Shown in pieces: positions 1-7,128 of a DNA stretch of 11,674 nucleotides. A program made the translations under genes and the position numbers. The stretch comes from an uncultured Selenomonadales bacterium (GTDB lineage Bacteria > Bacillota_C > Negativicutes > Selenomonadales > Selenomonadaceae): the NCBI GenBank assembly GCA_946407175.1, contig CAMJNB010000013.1, forward strand, positions 1-11,674, written 5' to 3'. Every line of letters starts with the position of its first letter. Positions within the stretch are counted from its first letter, which is position 1. A model generated the notes under the pieces. It was not told the DNA's origin and did not search any database. It saw only the letters and a program-made list of their open reading frames with translations.

Positions 1-1138
1 AGTGGACGTGAGGACCCGTGCTGAAACCGGTACTTCCCATGTACGCAATGAGTTGACCGCGCTTAACTTGCTGACCGGCAGAAACCACAACTTGCGAAGC
101 GTGACCGTAGCGCGTCATTATGCCGTTGCCGTGATTTATGTCAACCATATTGCCGTAGCCGCCCGCGTTCCAACCCGCGTAGTCGACAACACCGTCAGCA
201 GTCGCAACAATCGGCGTGCCCATGTCGTTGGCAATATCAATGCCGGGATGAAAGTCACTGCCGCCCCAACGCAAGCCGTAAGGTGACGTGACGACGCCGG
301 TAGTTGGCCAAATTGAAGGCATATGCGAATCAGCCGCAGGCATTCCGCCGAACTGGCTTAAATCGTACGTGATAGAGGTGCTTGCCCATGAGCCGCTGAA
401 ATTCGGAATTGAATTTGCCACGCTTGTAGCATTTGCAGTAGCTGCCGCCGCCGCCAACTTTTCACGCTGATTTTTAAGTTCGGTTTGAAAATCGTCCAAA
501 CTTTCCTTGCGAATGTTGACGCGCGTTTCAAGCATTGCCAACGCCTCTGCAACGTTTTCTACCGTTAAGTCGTCAATCGGGCCGCCTTGTCCGTTATGTT
601 CACTTTCAGCCGGTGCAGATTCTTCAGTAGCGGCAGTTGCTGACTCTGCAGAAGTTTCAGCCGCCGCATTTTCAGCCGGTGTTTCACCTTCGGCAGACGT
701 TGTATTTTCAGAAGTTGCCGGCGTTGTACCTTCTGCGGGTGTTTCGACTTTATCTTCCTTAGGCGGATTCAGTCCCGCTTGAATACGAAGTTCCTGTTCC
801 TGCTGTGCAAGATTATGCAACGTTTCATTTAATTCAGACGCCTTTTTTGATACTGATAAAAGTTGCTCTTGCTGATGCTCCTCCGCTTGCTGAATTTCTT
901 GAACAATCGCCGCATTTCGCTGTACATTCAGCGCGCTGTAAATTGAGTAGCCGCACGCGCCTATGAAAATTGCAACGCCTACAAAAAATGTAAAGACGCC
1001 GAATTTATAAAGTCCCGCGCTTAGTTTTATTTCACGATCCTTGCCGCCGCCCGTGACGTGTATGACATATTCTTCTTCTTTTAATTCAAGCGCGTCATCG
1101 TCTTCAAACGGCACAAGGTCTTTCTTCTCCTCGTCCAA
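1..1138 (-). CDS. membrane-anchored M23 family metallopeptidase (C-terminus cut by window edge)
   Basis: This is a probable peptidoglycan endopeptidase of the lysostaphin/M23 type, held in the inner membrane with its catalytic domain outside. 379 codons are visible. Residues 1-43 are acidic and cytoplasmic. One membrane helix spans about 44-66, followed by a coiled-coil-like Gln/Glu-rich stretch (73-122) and a low-complexity Ala/Thr/Glu/Pro linker (130-185). A second helical part (190-235) leads to the M23 domain from about 277. Zinc ligands are visible: H297 and D301 in the HPGID motif, H346 in YGHA, and H377/H379 in HVH, the last complete codons in the window. The start is TTG: a TAA lies in frame two codons upstream and a GGAGGGAGA sequence (1157-1149) precedes it. 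The gene follows tolC but a terminator separates them, so it probably has its own promoter. The family assignment is secure. Hydrolase activity is inferred, and a regulatory role is possible. Confidence 0.9.
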   Translation of the reverse strand, partial: MDEEKKDLVPFEDDDALELKEEEYVIHVTGGGKDREIKLSAGLYKFGVFTFFVGVAIFIGACGYSIYSALNVQRNAAIVQEIQQAEEHQQEQLLSVSKKASELNETLHNLAQQEQELRIQAGLNPPKEDKVETPAEGTTPATSENTTSAEGETPAENAAAETSAESATAATEESAPAESEHNGQGGPIDDLTVENVAEALAMLETRVNIRKESLDDFQTELKNQREKLAAAAATANATSVANSIPNFSGSWASTSITYDLSQFGGMPAADSHMPSIWPTTGVVTSPYGLRWGGSDFHPGIDIANDMGTPIVATADGVVDYAGWNAGGYGNMVDINHGNGIMTRYGHASQVVVSAGQQVKRGQLIAYMGSTGFSTGPHVH

Positions 1139-1174
1139 CTGTTAAATATCTCCCTCCGTGTAGGAATTTTTATA

Positions 1175-1222
1175 ACAAAAAACGTAATTTTTCGCTGAAT
1201 GACAACAGCTGAAAAAATTACG
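1175..1222 (-). terminator. rho-independent terminator after the tolC-like gene
   Basis: An imperfect hairpin spans 1222-1183, with arms CGTAATTTTT...CAGCTG and CAGCGAAAAATTACG. On the minus strand six T residues (1182-1177) follow at once. It lies between the tolC-like stop (1271) and the M23 start (1138), so it should end transcription from the tatA-tolC unit. Confidence 0.75.
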
Positions 1223-1270
1223 CTAATTTTACACTTTGAATATGAATTTTTCAAGGTAATTGCAATTTTG

Positions 1271-2524
1271 TTATGGATTAATGACGGACATCGTGTCGCC
1301 GATTGCATGAGCCAAGTCAAGGCGATAACGTGTCACGTCGTAAGTAGCGCTGACAAAATTTTTTTTCGCAGTGGCAAGCGCTTGTTCCGCGTCTAAAATG
1401 TCAAGCAAAATTCCTTCGCCGGCATTATATTTTTCCGTCGCGATATACCTTTCTTCTTCGGCAAGGTCAACCGCCGTTTTCGTAGTACGAAGACGCATAA
1501 CGGCAATTTTTAAATTTTTGTACGCCGTGACAACGCTTTCATGCACCGAGTTAATATCATTTTGCATGGCAAGGCGCAGGCGTTCAAGTTCAATTTCTGC
1601 GGCTTTAATCTTCGCGTCGGTAACTCCGCTGTCAAAAATCGTCATTGACGCGCTGACGCCTACAGTAACGTCCGGCGTTGGGTGCCATGAATCGTAAACG
1701 GAACTGAAACCGGTTGACACATCTGCCGATACAGTAGGGCGTTTATCTGCGCGGGCAAGTTCAATATTCAATTCGCCCTTTTCAACATTAACCGCGTCCG
1801 CCTTCAAATTGTTTCGGTTTTCATCGGCAAGCGCCAAAAAATTTTCAAGTTCGACGAGTTCAAGCGCGGTAGAAAATTCTTCCAGCGTGAAATTTGAAAT
1901 GCTGTCGACCGACATTAACGTTGCAAGCTTAACTAAATTAACTTCATACGCGGCGTGAGATTTTGCCGTAGTCTGTCCGGCGTTGGAAGTTTCAACCTGC
2001 GCACGCAGAAGATCAATTTTTGCCTTAGCTCCCGCGTCGTACAAAAGTGCAATGTAATTTTCATGCGCCGCGTAATTTTCCTCTGTCTGCAAATCTACCT
2101 TAGCCGTCGCCAAACTTTCCAGTGCGTCGACGTAGGCAGTGGCAACTTGGTAAATTAAATCGTCCTTCGCTTGATAAAAATTCAACCGCGCAGTTTCTAT
2201 GTCAAGCTCCGCTGATTTTATCTGCGTTTCAAGCTTATTGCCGCTGTACAAAGGAAGTGACGCCGAAATAGTTCCGCGCAGAGATTTTGAATGGTTATTG
2301 CCTTCGGTCTTCGACATATTAAAACTACTTGACCCGCTGACTCTTACGCCTTTACCTCCCTTCGCCGATTTTAAATCTGCCTCTCTTACTGCGATTGCGT
2401 ATTCTGTTTGTTGCAGGGAAGGATTATTTTCAAGTGCCGTCTGTACTGCCTCTTGCAATGTTAGTGCACTTGCTGACATAGGCATCATAAGTGACAGTGC
2501 CAGTGCCGCCAAAAATTTTTTCAT
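1271..2524 (-). CDS. TolC family outer-membrane efflux protein
   Basis: This is an outer-membrane channel protein of the TolC/OEP family, expected to form a trimeric beta-barrel with a periplasmic helical tunnel serving an efflux pump or type I secretion. The 417-residue protein starts with a clear signal peptide (MKK, a hydrophobic core, cleavage likely after ASA at 18-20). The mature part shows the two-fold OEP repeat: long Ala/Glu/Lys-rich helices at about 25-55 and 100-205, and again at about 235-265 and 315-410, separated by beta-rich segments (60-95 and 270-305). The last helix carries the typical YNAG...LDILDAEQ segment. AAGGAG lies seven bases before the ATG. The gene starts inside the 3' end of the tatA-like gene, so translation is probably coupled. 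No inner-membrane pump or adaptor gene is present, so the substrate is unknown. Presence of this gene implies a diderm cell. Confidence 0.9.
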   Translation of the reverse strand: MKKFLAALALSLMMPMSASALTLQEAVQTALENNPSLQQTEYAIAVREADLKSAKGGKGVRVSGSSSFNMSKTEGNNHSKSLRGTISASLPLYSGNKLETQIKSAELDIETARLNFYQAKDDLIYQVATAYVDALESLATAKVDLQTEENYAAHENYIALLYDAGAKAKIDLLRAQVETSNAGQTTAKSHAAYEVNLVKLATLMSVDSISNFTLEEFSTALELVELENFLALADENRNNLKADAVNVEKGELNIELARADKRPTVSADVSTGFSSVYDSWHPTPDVTVGVSASMTIFDSGVTDAKIKAAEIELERLRLAMQNDINSVHESVVTAYKNLKIAVMRLRTTKTAVDLAEEERYIATEKYNAGEGILLDILDAEQALATAKKNFVSATYDVTRYRLDLAHAIGDTMSVINP

Positions 2525-3428
2525 AGATTTTCTCCTTGACGAAGGAATTATTTTTCGCCATTTCTATCACGTCATACACATTTAACGCAGTTTTTTTTTC
2601 CGCCAATTTATTTTCTTCCGCCGTGCAAACTTTATCAGCCGAATCATTTTTATCTGCTTTATCAGACGTTGAATCATTTTCCGCCGCCGCAACACTTTCA
2701 GCTACAGCAGAATTATTTTCAGTTGCCGAAATATTTTTATCTGACGTTGCAACATTATCAGCTGTTGAAACTTTATCAGCCGCCGCAACACTTTCAGCCG
2801 TGCTAACTTTTTCAGCTGATGAAATTTCATTTTTAGCGCTGTCATCTTCCGGCTTGGCAAGTGAAGTATCTTTCGCCATTTGTATTACGTCGTCAACACT
2901 GACCGCAGTTTTTTTTTCTTCAAAAACTTTATTTGCGGCGTCAATAAGTTTTTCGCGCGAAATATTTTCTGTAGGATTGTCCAAAGGCAGAGACTTTTCA
3001 ACGCTAACGGTTTTGTCCGCAGTTACAGCTTTGTCCGCCGTGACATTTTTTTTTACGTTAACAGTTTTGTCAACGGCAACATTTTCAGCAGGTTTATCAG
3101 CCGCAATGTTTTTGTCAAGCGTAACGGTTTTATCCGCCGTGACATTTTTTTCAACCGTAACAGCTTTGTCCGCAGTTACAGCTTTATCTGCGGTAACGAT
3201 TTTATCTGCGCTAACATTTTCGGCAGGCGGTTTTTCAAGCGTGACAGATTTTTTTTCATTTTCCAGTGACACTTCGTCCAGCGTAGCACGAAACATTGCC
3301 TGCGCCTTGCGAAATTCACGTAAACCCTTGCCGATAGCGCGACCGACTTCAGGCAATTTGCCGGGACCGAAAATTACAAGTCCGGCGATTAATATCATTA
3401 CCAATTCTCCGGCGCCAATTCCGAACAT
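2430..3428 (-). CDS. TatA-like protein with long hexapeptide-repeat tail
   Basis: The first 45 residues are a textbook TatA/TatB/TatE module: a short N-terminal membrane helix (about 5-19), the FGPGKLPE hinge (20-27) and an amphipathic helix (GRAIGKGLREFRKA). TatA oligomers normally form the protein-conducting element of the twin-arginine system with TatC. Members are usually 60-100 residues; this one has 332. The extra 270 residues are low-complexity: hexapeptide repeats of the V-T-A-D-K-x type (about 72-147 and 203-272) and a 24-residue segment present twice (170-193 and 276-299). An AGGTGG sequence precedes the ATG. No tatC is in the window. The frame runs 95 nt into the downstream tolC-like gene before stopping, so the last 32 residues are encoded in overlap. 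The TatA domain is certain. Whether the protein works in Tat export, or uses the TatA module only as a membrane anchor, cannot be told. Confidence 0.85.
   Translation of the reverse strand: MFGIGAGELVMILIAGLVIFGPGKLPEVGRAIGKGLREFRKAQAMFRATLDEVSLENEKKSVTLEKPPAENVSADKIVTADKAVTADKAVTVEKNVTADKTVTLDKNIAADKPAENVAVDKTVNVKKNVTADKAVTADKTVSVEKSLPLDNPTENISREKLIDAANKVFEEKKTAVSVDDVIQMAKDTSLAKPEDDSAKNEISSAEKVSTAESVAAADKVSTADNVATSDKNISATENNSAVAESVAAAENDSTSDKADKNDSADKVCTAEENKLAEKKTALNVYDVIEMAKNNSFVKEKIYEKIFGGTGTVTYDAYVSKCTNIARGSTDGT
2532..2921 (-). repeat. 24-residue duplicated segment in the TatA-like tail (copies 2921-2850 and 2603-2532)
   Basis: Residues 170-193 and 276-299 share the pattern EKKTA-x-x-V-x-DVI-x-MAK-x-x-S-x-x-K and align without gaps. 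The second copy reaches the ribosome binding site of the tolC-like gene. The segment looks like a short amphipathic helix repeated at the end of each hexad block. Confidence 0.8.
2613..3215 (-). repeat. hexapeptide-coding repeats in the TatA-like tail
   Basis: Two blocks encode degenerate six-residue repeats: 3215-2988 (consensus [VI]-[TSAN]-x-[DE]-K-x, about a dozen units such as VTADKA and VTVEKN) and 2822-2613 (units such as STAESV, AAADKV, STADNV). A P-x-EN interruption recurs near residues 68-71, 113-116 and 152-155, hinting at a higher-order unit of about 40 residues. A region without this pattern (2987-2823), which holds the first copy of the 24-residue segment, separates the blocks. 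The strict hexad period is visible directly; any fold is a guess. Confidence 0.8.
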
Positions 3429-3482
3429 TCACTTTCCACCTTTTAACTTTTTTTGCTCTAAACTGACGTTTTTAGTTTTTAT

Positions 3483-3488
3483 ATTATA
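3483..3488 (-). promoter_or_regulatory. putative -10 element for the tatA-tolC unit
   Basis: On the minus strand a perfect TATAAT lies just past the cysK terminator, about 55 bases before the tatA-like start. I see no good -35 at 16-18 bases; the sequence there falls within the terminator stem. Support rests on position and the -10 hexamer only. Confidence 0.5.
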
Positions 3489-3492
3489 ACAT

Positions 3493-3526
3493 AAAAAAAA
3501 CGTCTCGAAAAATTTTTTCCGAGACG
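3493..3526 (-). terminator. rho-independent terminator after cysK
   Basis: A seven-base-pair CGTCTCG/CGAGACG stem (3526-3520 with 3507-3501), extended by A/T pairs, is followed on the minus strand by eight T residues (3500-3493). It begins 30 bases after the cysK stop and closes the sulfur cluster. Confidence 0.9.
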
Positions 3527-3555
3527 ATTAATATTGCCTACAAAAATTTTTATTT

Positions 3556-4485
3556 TCAGCTGAATAATTCGGTAGAAAGGTAGCGGTCACCGGTATCAGG
3601 CAACAGTACTACGAAAGTTTTACCCGCGTACTCTTCGCGCTTTGCAAGTTCACAAGCCGCCGCCAATGCCGCGCCGGCCGATATTCCTACCAAAATGCCT
3701 TCCGCGCGTGCAAACTCTCTGCCGAATTTAAAAGCGTCATCATTCGCAACGGCGACGACTTCATCATAAATTTTCGTGTCCAAAGTTTCAGGAACGAATC
3801 CCGCGCCGATGCCTTGAATTTTATGTGCACCTGCTTTACCTTGCGACAAAACGGGTGACGTGGCAGGTTCAACGGCAATGACTTTAACATTGGGATTTTG
3901 CTTTTTCAAAAATTTTCCCGTGCCGGTAACCGTGCCACCGGTACCTACGCCGGCAACAAACACGTCAACAGCGCCGTCAGTGTCACGCCAAATTTCGGGA
4001 CCGGTTGTAACTTCGTGAATCGCGGGATTTTCGGGATTGGTGAACTGCGACGGTATGAATGCATTTGGAATTTCTTTTGCCAATTCCTCCGCCTTAGAAA
4101 TGGCGCCTTTCATACCCTTAGCGCCGTCAGTCAAAACAATTTCTGCGCCGTAAGCTTTCAACAAATTGCGACGTTCAACACTCATTGTTTCAGGCATTGT
4201 CAAAATTGCACGGTAACCTTTCGACGCCGCGACGCTTGCGAGACCGATACCGGTGTTGCCGCTGGTAGGTTCGATAATCACCGAGTCAGCTTTAAGCTTG
4301 CCTTCACGTTCCGCCTTTTCAATCATCGCCTTTGCAATTCTGTCTTTGACACTGCCGGCGGGATTGAAGTATTCAAGCTTGACGAGAATTTTTGCATTGA
4401 CGTTAAACGCGGCAGAAAAATTTTTCGCGTGCAAAAGTGGCGTATTGCCGATTAATTCCGTGACGCTTGTATAAATGTTTGCCAT
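3556..4485 (-). CDS. cysK: cysteine synthase (O-acetylserine sulfhydrylase)
   Basis: This cytoplasmic PLP enzyme converts O-acetylserine and sulfide into cysteine and acetate. It has 309 residues, the usual length for CysK. Visible landmarks are the PLP lysine K47 in NPAGSVKDR, the substrate loop TSGNTG (74-79), the phosphate-binding loop GVGTGGT (179-185), S269 in GISAG that contacts the PLP ring nitrogen, and the C-terminal [10 protein letters not shown] chose the ATG at 4485 because GGAGG lies eight bases upstream; an in-frame start at 4500 would place that site inside the gene. It is the last gene of the sulfur cluster, 94 bases after metY. A perfect 16-bp palindrome in that gap may regulate it separately. 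Some CysK-like enzymes take other acceptors, but the motifs here are those of the classic enzyme. Confidence 0.96.
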   Translation of the reverse strand: MANIYTSVTELIGNTPLLHAKNFSAAFNVNAKILVKLEYFNPAGSVKDRIAKAMIEKAEREGKLKADSVIIEPTSGNTGIGLASVAASKGYRAILTMPETMSVERRNLLKAYGAEIVLTDGAKGMKGAISKAEELAKEIPNAFIPSQFTNPENPAIHEVTTGPEIWRDTDGAVDVFVAGVGTGGTVTGTGKFLKKQNPNVKVIAVEPATSPVLSQGKAGAHKIQGIGAGFVPETLDTKIYDEVVAVANDDAFKFGREFARAEGILVGISAGAALAAACELAKREEYAGKTFVVLLPDTGDRYLSTELFS

Positions 4486-4505
4486 GAAATTTTCCTCCAA
4501 AATAT

Positions 4506-4521
4506 TTTAAAGCGCTTTAAA
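4506..4521. promoter_or_regulatory. 16-bp perfect palindrome before cysK, LacI/CcpA-operator-like
   Basis: TTTAAAGCGCTTTAAA is fully self-complementary and centred on CG. It matches 12 of 14 positions of the Bacillus cre consensus (TGWAANCGNTNWCA) and fits the AAnCGnTT core common to LacI-family operators. It sits 20 bases upstream of the cysK start, just above its ribosome binding site, in the metY-cysK gap. Function is inferred from sequence only. Confidence 0.45.
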
Positions 4522-4540
4522 TCCTTCGTCCCTTTTTAGT

Positions 4541-4582
4541 AGCTTAGAGCTTGGAGCTTAGAACTTAGAGTTTAGAGCTTTA
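4541..4582. repeat. heptanucleotide tandem repeat tract A, ending in the metY stop codon
   Basis: There are six consecutive 7-bp units on the plus strand with consensus AGCTTAG (variants AGCTTGG, AACTTAG, AGTTTAG, AGCTTTA). The last unit contains the TAA stop of metY read on the minus strand. In metY orientation the units read CTAAGCT, so a stop triplet recurs every seven bases. Confidence 0.85.
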
Positions 4583-5872
4583 ATTTAAAGCATTAAAACC
4601 GGTTTCAAGGTCGGCAATAATGTCATCAATGTGTTCAGTGCCGATTGAAAGGCGAATGGTAGATTGAGAAATACCGGACGCGGCAAGTTCGGCGTCATTC
4701 ATCTGCGAATGCGTAGTTGACGCAGGGTGAATCACCAAAGATTTCACGTCGGCAACATTGGCAAGCAGTGAGAAAATTTTAAGGTTGTCGATAAACTTTT
4801 TAGCCGCCGCCGCGCCGCCTTTAATTTCAAAAGTGAAAATGGAAATGCCGCCGTTCGGAAAATATTTTTTGTAAAGTTCATGGTCCGGGTGATTTGCAAC
4901 GGCAGGGTGATTGACTTTCGTAACATTGGGATTTTTGCTTAAGTAGTCGACAACTTTCAAGGCGTTTTCTACGTGACGTTCGACGCGCAGAGATAAAGTT
5001 TCCGTGCCTTGCAAAAGTAAAAATGCATTGAGCGGTGAAATTGCCGCGCCCGTGTCGCGCAGAATTGTAGCACGAATGAAAGTGGTAAATGCCGCCGCGC
5101 CGAGTGCTTTATAAAATTGCACGCCGTGATAGCTTGCATTGGGTTCAACGAGCCATGAGAATTTGCCGGATTTTTCCCAGTCAAACTTGCCGCCTTCAAC
5201 GATAATGCCGCCTAAAGTCGTGCCGTGACCGCCGATAAATTTTGTAGCGGAATGAACTACGATATCGGCGCCGTATTCAAAGGGACGAATTTGGTACGGC
5301 GTTGCAAAGGTGTTGTCGATAACCAGCGGAATTTTATGTTTATGCGCGATATCGGCGACGGCTTTAATGTCAATCAAGTTCGCATTGGGATTGCCGACGG
5401 ATTCAATGAAAATAAATTGCGTGTTGGGTTTAACCGCTTTGTCAAATGCGTCAACGCCTTGCGTAGGGTCGACAAAAGTAGTTTCAACGCCGTAGTCGGG
5501 CAGTGTATGTTCAAAGAGATTGTAACTGCCGCCGTAAATCGTGGTAGCGGCAACAATGTGATGACCTTTGTGCGCAAGAGCTTGGGCAGTGTAGGTGACA
5601 GCCGCCGCGCCGCTTGCCAACGCCAATGCAGAAGTGCCGCCTTCCAATGCCGCAATACGCTTTTCAAAAATTTCTTGCGTGGGATTGGTCAAGCGTCCAT
5701 AAATATTTCCGGCGTCACGAAGTGCAAAACGGTCAGACGCATGGTCGAAATTATGAAAGACGTAGGACGTAGTTTGATAAATCGGAACTGCGCGCGCGTC
5801 CGTCACGGGATCAGCCTGCTCCTGTCCTACGTGTAGCTGTAACGTTTCAAATTTGTACTTTCTTTCACTCAT
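4580..5872 (-). CDS. metY: O-acetylhomoserine sulfhydrylase (aminocarboxypropyltransferase)
   Basis: This PLP enzyme of the Cys/Met metabolism family makes homocysteine from O-acetylhomoserine and sulfide, the direct-sulfhydrylation route to methionine. It has 430 residues, the usual MetY length; the related MetB and MetC are nearer 380-400. Visible features: the N-terminal ETLQLHVGQ and PIYQTTSYVF segments, the phosphate-binding tyrosine and arginine in NIYGRLTNPT (57-66), SGAAAV (88-92), D186 in VIDNTFATP, and the PLP lysine K211 in HSATKFIGGHGT. The ATG at 5872 has AAAGGAG eight bases upstream; an in-frame start 24 codons earlier lies inside the preceding hydrolase gene and lacks support. 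Only 13 bases separate it from that gene, so the two are co-transcribed. It pairs with cysK: both enzymes consume sulfide. Confidence 0.95.
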   Translation of the reverse strand: MSERKYKFETLQLHVGQEQADPVTDARAVPIYQTTSYVFHNFDHASDRFALRDAGNIYGRLTNPTQEIFEKRIAALEGGTSALALASGAAAVTYTAQALAHKGHHIVAATTIYGGSYNLFEHTLPDYGVETTFVDPTQGVDAFDKAVKPNTQFIFIESVGNPNANLIDIKAVADIAHKHKIPLVIDNTFATPYQIRPFEYGADIVVHSATKFIGGHGTTLGGIIVEGGKFDWEKSGKFSWLVEPNASYHGVQFYKALGAAAFTTFIRATILRDTGAAISPLNAFLLLQGTETLSLRVERHVENALKVVDYLSKNPNVTKVNHPAVANHPDHELYKKYFPNGGISIFTFEIKGGAAAAKKFIDNLKIFSLLANVADVKSLVIHPASTTHSQMNDAELAASGISQSTIRLSIGTEHIDDIIADLETGFNALN

Positions 5873-5885
5873 TTTAAAAACTCCT

Positions 5886-6728
5886 TTATAAAATAATTTC
5901 GTGCGGCAAAACGTCGGCGTCATGATTCGCCAAAGACTCCACACAATTTTTATCCAAACTCATCTGCCTAATCCATTGCAAAGACTTCAACGCGCTTTCT
6001 TCGTCCAACGCAGTACCCGGCGGTATCATCTCTTTCCATGACTTTGTAGCGTAACCGCCGTCCGAATAAAGTAAGACAAACTTTTCACCGACGTTAATCT
6101 TTACCGCCGTCAAGCCGCTTGTATGTCCAGGAATTTTTATCAGCTCAACGGCGCCGTTGCCGAGCAGGTCAAAACTTTTTCCTACGGGACCGACGCCGGT
6201 ATCTGCAAAGTCAAACTTTTCAAAATTAATGCCGTCCCACATACTTTTGACGTAGCGTATCGGAAAATTTTTAGTATCTTGAAGTTCGTCCGTGCTGACG
6301 ATAATTTTTTTTGCGTCTTTAAGCTGTCGAAGTCCGCTTGCATGGTCGGTGTGCAGGTGCGTCAAAATTACAAAGTCGATATCGCGCGGCAGGATATTAA
6401 TTTTTTCAAGCTGTTCGGTAATGGATTCGCCTTTAGGCAAAACGCCTTGATTAATCAAAAAATGTCCAATGCCAAGATGTTTAACCTGCGCGATTCTGTC
6501 ATATTCGCCGTCGGGAGAAATTTCACGATGCCAGCCGGTATCGACTAGGATTTTCAGCTTTTCAATTTCAATCAAGTACGCGGAAACAGGTAACCAAATT
6601 CTATTCTTCCTGCCGTACAAAGATACAAGCGAAAGTTGCACGGGGTTGGGATTTTTTACGCTGTCTTTGAAAGGCAGTGCATGAGAAACATAAACTTTGC
6701 CGGTATGAAAGATTTTAATTTTTGCCAT
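5886..6728 (-). CDS. metallo-beta-lactamase fold hydrolase, N-acyl-homoserine-lactonase-like
   Basis: This is a soluble 280-residue di-zinc hydrolase of the MBL superfamily. Metal ligands can be read off: HLHTDH at 124-129, H202 in PGHTSG, D223 in YSDGGY and H269 in NHD. The layout matches AHL lactonases of the AiiA/AttM group, including ILVDTG (60-65) and a tyrosine three residues after the bridging aspartate (Y226), the position of the catalytic tyrosine in AiiA. There is no signal peptide. GTAGGAG lies eight bases before the ATG. The gene ends 13 bases before metY, whose ribosome binding site overlaps the stop, so it belongs to the sulfur cluster. This context argues for a metabolic role, possibly on a homoserine- or homocysteine-derived lactone or thiolactone, rather than quorum quenching. 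The fold is certain; the substrate is not known. Confidence 0.85.
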   Translation of the reverse strand: MAKIKIFHTGKVYVSHALPFKDSVKNPNPVQLSLVSLYGRKNRIWLPVSAYLIEIEKLKILVDTGWHREISPDGEYDRIAQVKHLGIGHFLINQGVLPKGESITEQLEKINILPRDIDFVILTHLHTDHASGLRQLKDAKKIIVSTDELQDTKNFPIRYVKSMWDGINFEKFDFADTGVGPVGKSFDLLGNGAVELIKIPGHTSGLTAVKINVGEKFVLLYSDGGYATKSWKEMIPPGTALDEESALKSLQWIRQMSLDKNCVESLANHDADVLPHEIIL

Positions 6729-6750
6729 GATAATTGCTCCTACATTTACA

Positions 6751-6799
6751 AATTCTAATTTCTAATTCCCAGCCCCTAATTCCCAGCCCCTAAATTCCT
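6751..6799. repeat. heptanucleotide tandem repeat tract B, at the DUF2292 gene stop codon
   Basis: Seven 7-bp units on the plus strand include ATTTCTA, ATTCCCA and GCCCCTA, with a 14-bp pair (ATTCCCA then GCCCCTA) present twice. In the orientation of the upstream gene the tract carries TAG triplets at multiples of seven, and the first functional one is the gene's own TAG stop (6792-6790). It fills most of the 61-base gap before the MBL-fold gene. Confidence 0.85.
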
Positions 6800-7128
6800 T
6801 CGCCGTCAAGACCGGTAAAACGGTGACGGACAATGCGTTCAATCTGCACGACGCGCCCTTTCTGAATTTTTATGGAAAGTTGCCCATATTCAAGCTTGGA
6901 AAATTCCTGCCGAATTTTATTTTCAAGCACGGTAAAAGTTTTTTCGTCACGCTGAAAAATTTCTTCGCGCCATTCGGCAAGTCTGCGCTTATGATGAATT
7001 TCAACTTGGATTAAGCAAGCGTCCTGCGCGATAAAAATAATTTCGCCGTTTGGAATTTTACAAAGCTCGTTCAATACGAAATTTAAAACTTCGTCGGGAA
7101 TTGTACCTGCGGAAAATTTTTTTGCCAT
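6790..7128 (-). CDS. small protein with two DUF2292 (YezD-like) units
   Basis: This is a 112-residue soluble protein. Residues 68-103 match the DUF2292/YezD pattern: an amphipathic helix, then G-[QE]-hydrophobic-x-I, then Q-x-G-x-VVQIE and a late RxRF. Residues 11-52 repeat the same layout: VLNELCKIPNGEIIFI, then QDACLIQVE, then HKRRL. It therefore looks like a tandem duplication of a domain that is usually single in proteins of about 50-60 residues. The ATG at 7128 has AAGGTG six bases upstream; an in-frame start at 7167 lies in the leader. It is the first gene of the sulfur cluster, behind its own promoter and attenuator. The function of DUF2292 is unknown to me; from memory, YezD proteins often occur near sulfur-assimilation genes, and this context agrees. 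Confidence 0.75.
   Translation of the reverse strand: MAKKFSAGTIPDEVLNFVLNELCKIPNGEIIFIAQDACLIQVEIHHKRRLAEWREEIFQRDEKTFTVLENKIRQEFSKLEYGQLSIKIQKGRVVQIERIVRHRFTGLDGEGI

Noticed and set aside
2536..3489. A 317-codon open frame on the plus strand opposite the TatA-like gene.
   Set aside because: It is the complement of the repetitive tatA tail: its Ser/Ala/Val-rich product follows from the repeated codons. It has no recognisable domain, and its end mirrors the TatA N-terminus.
5873..5944. An N-terminal extension of metY by 24 codons.
   Set aside because: The extension overlaps the MBL-fold gene, resembles no MetY N-terminus, and would bury the AAAGGAG site that fits the ATG at 5872.
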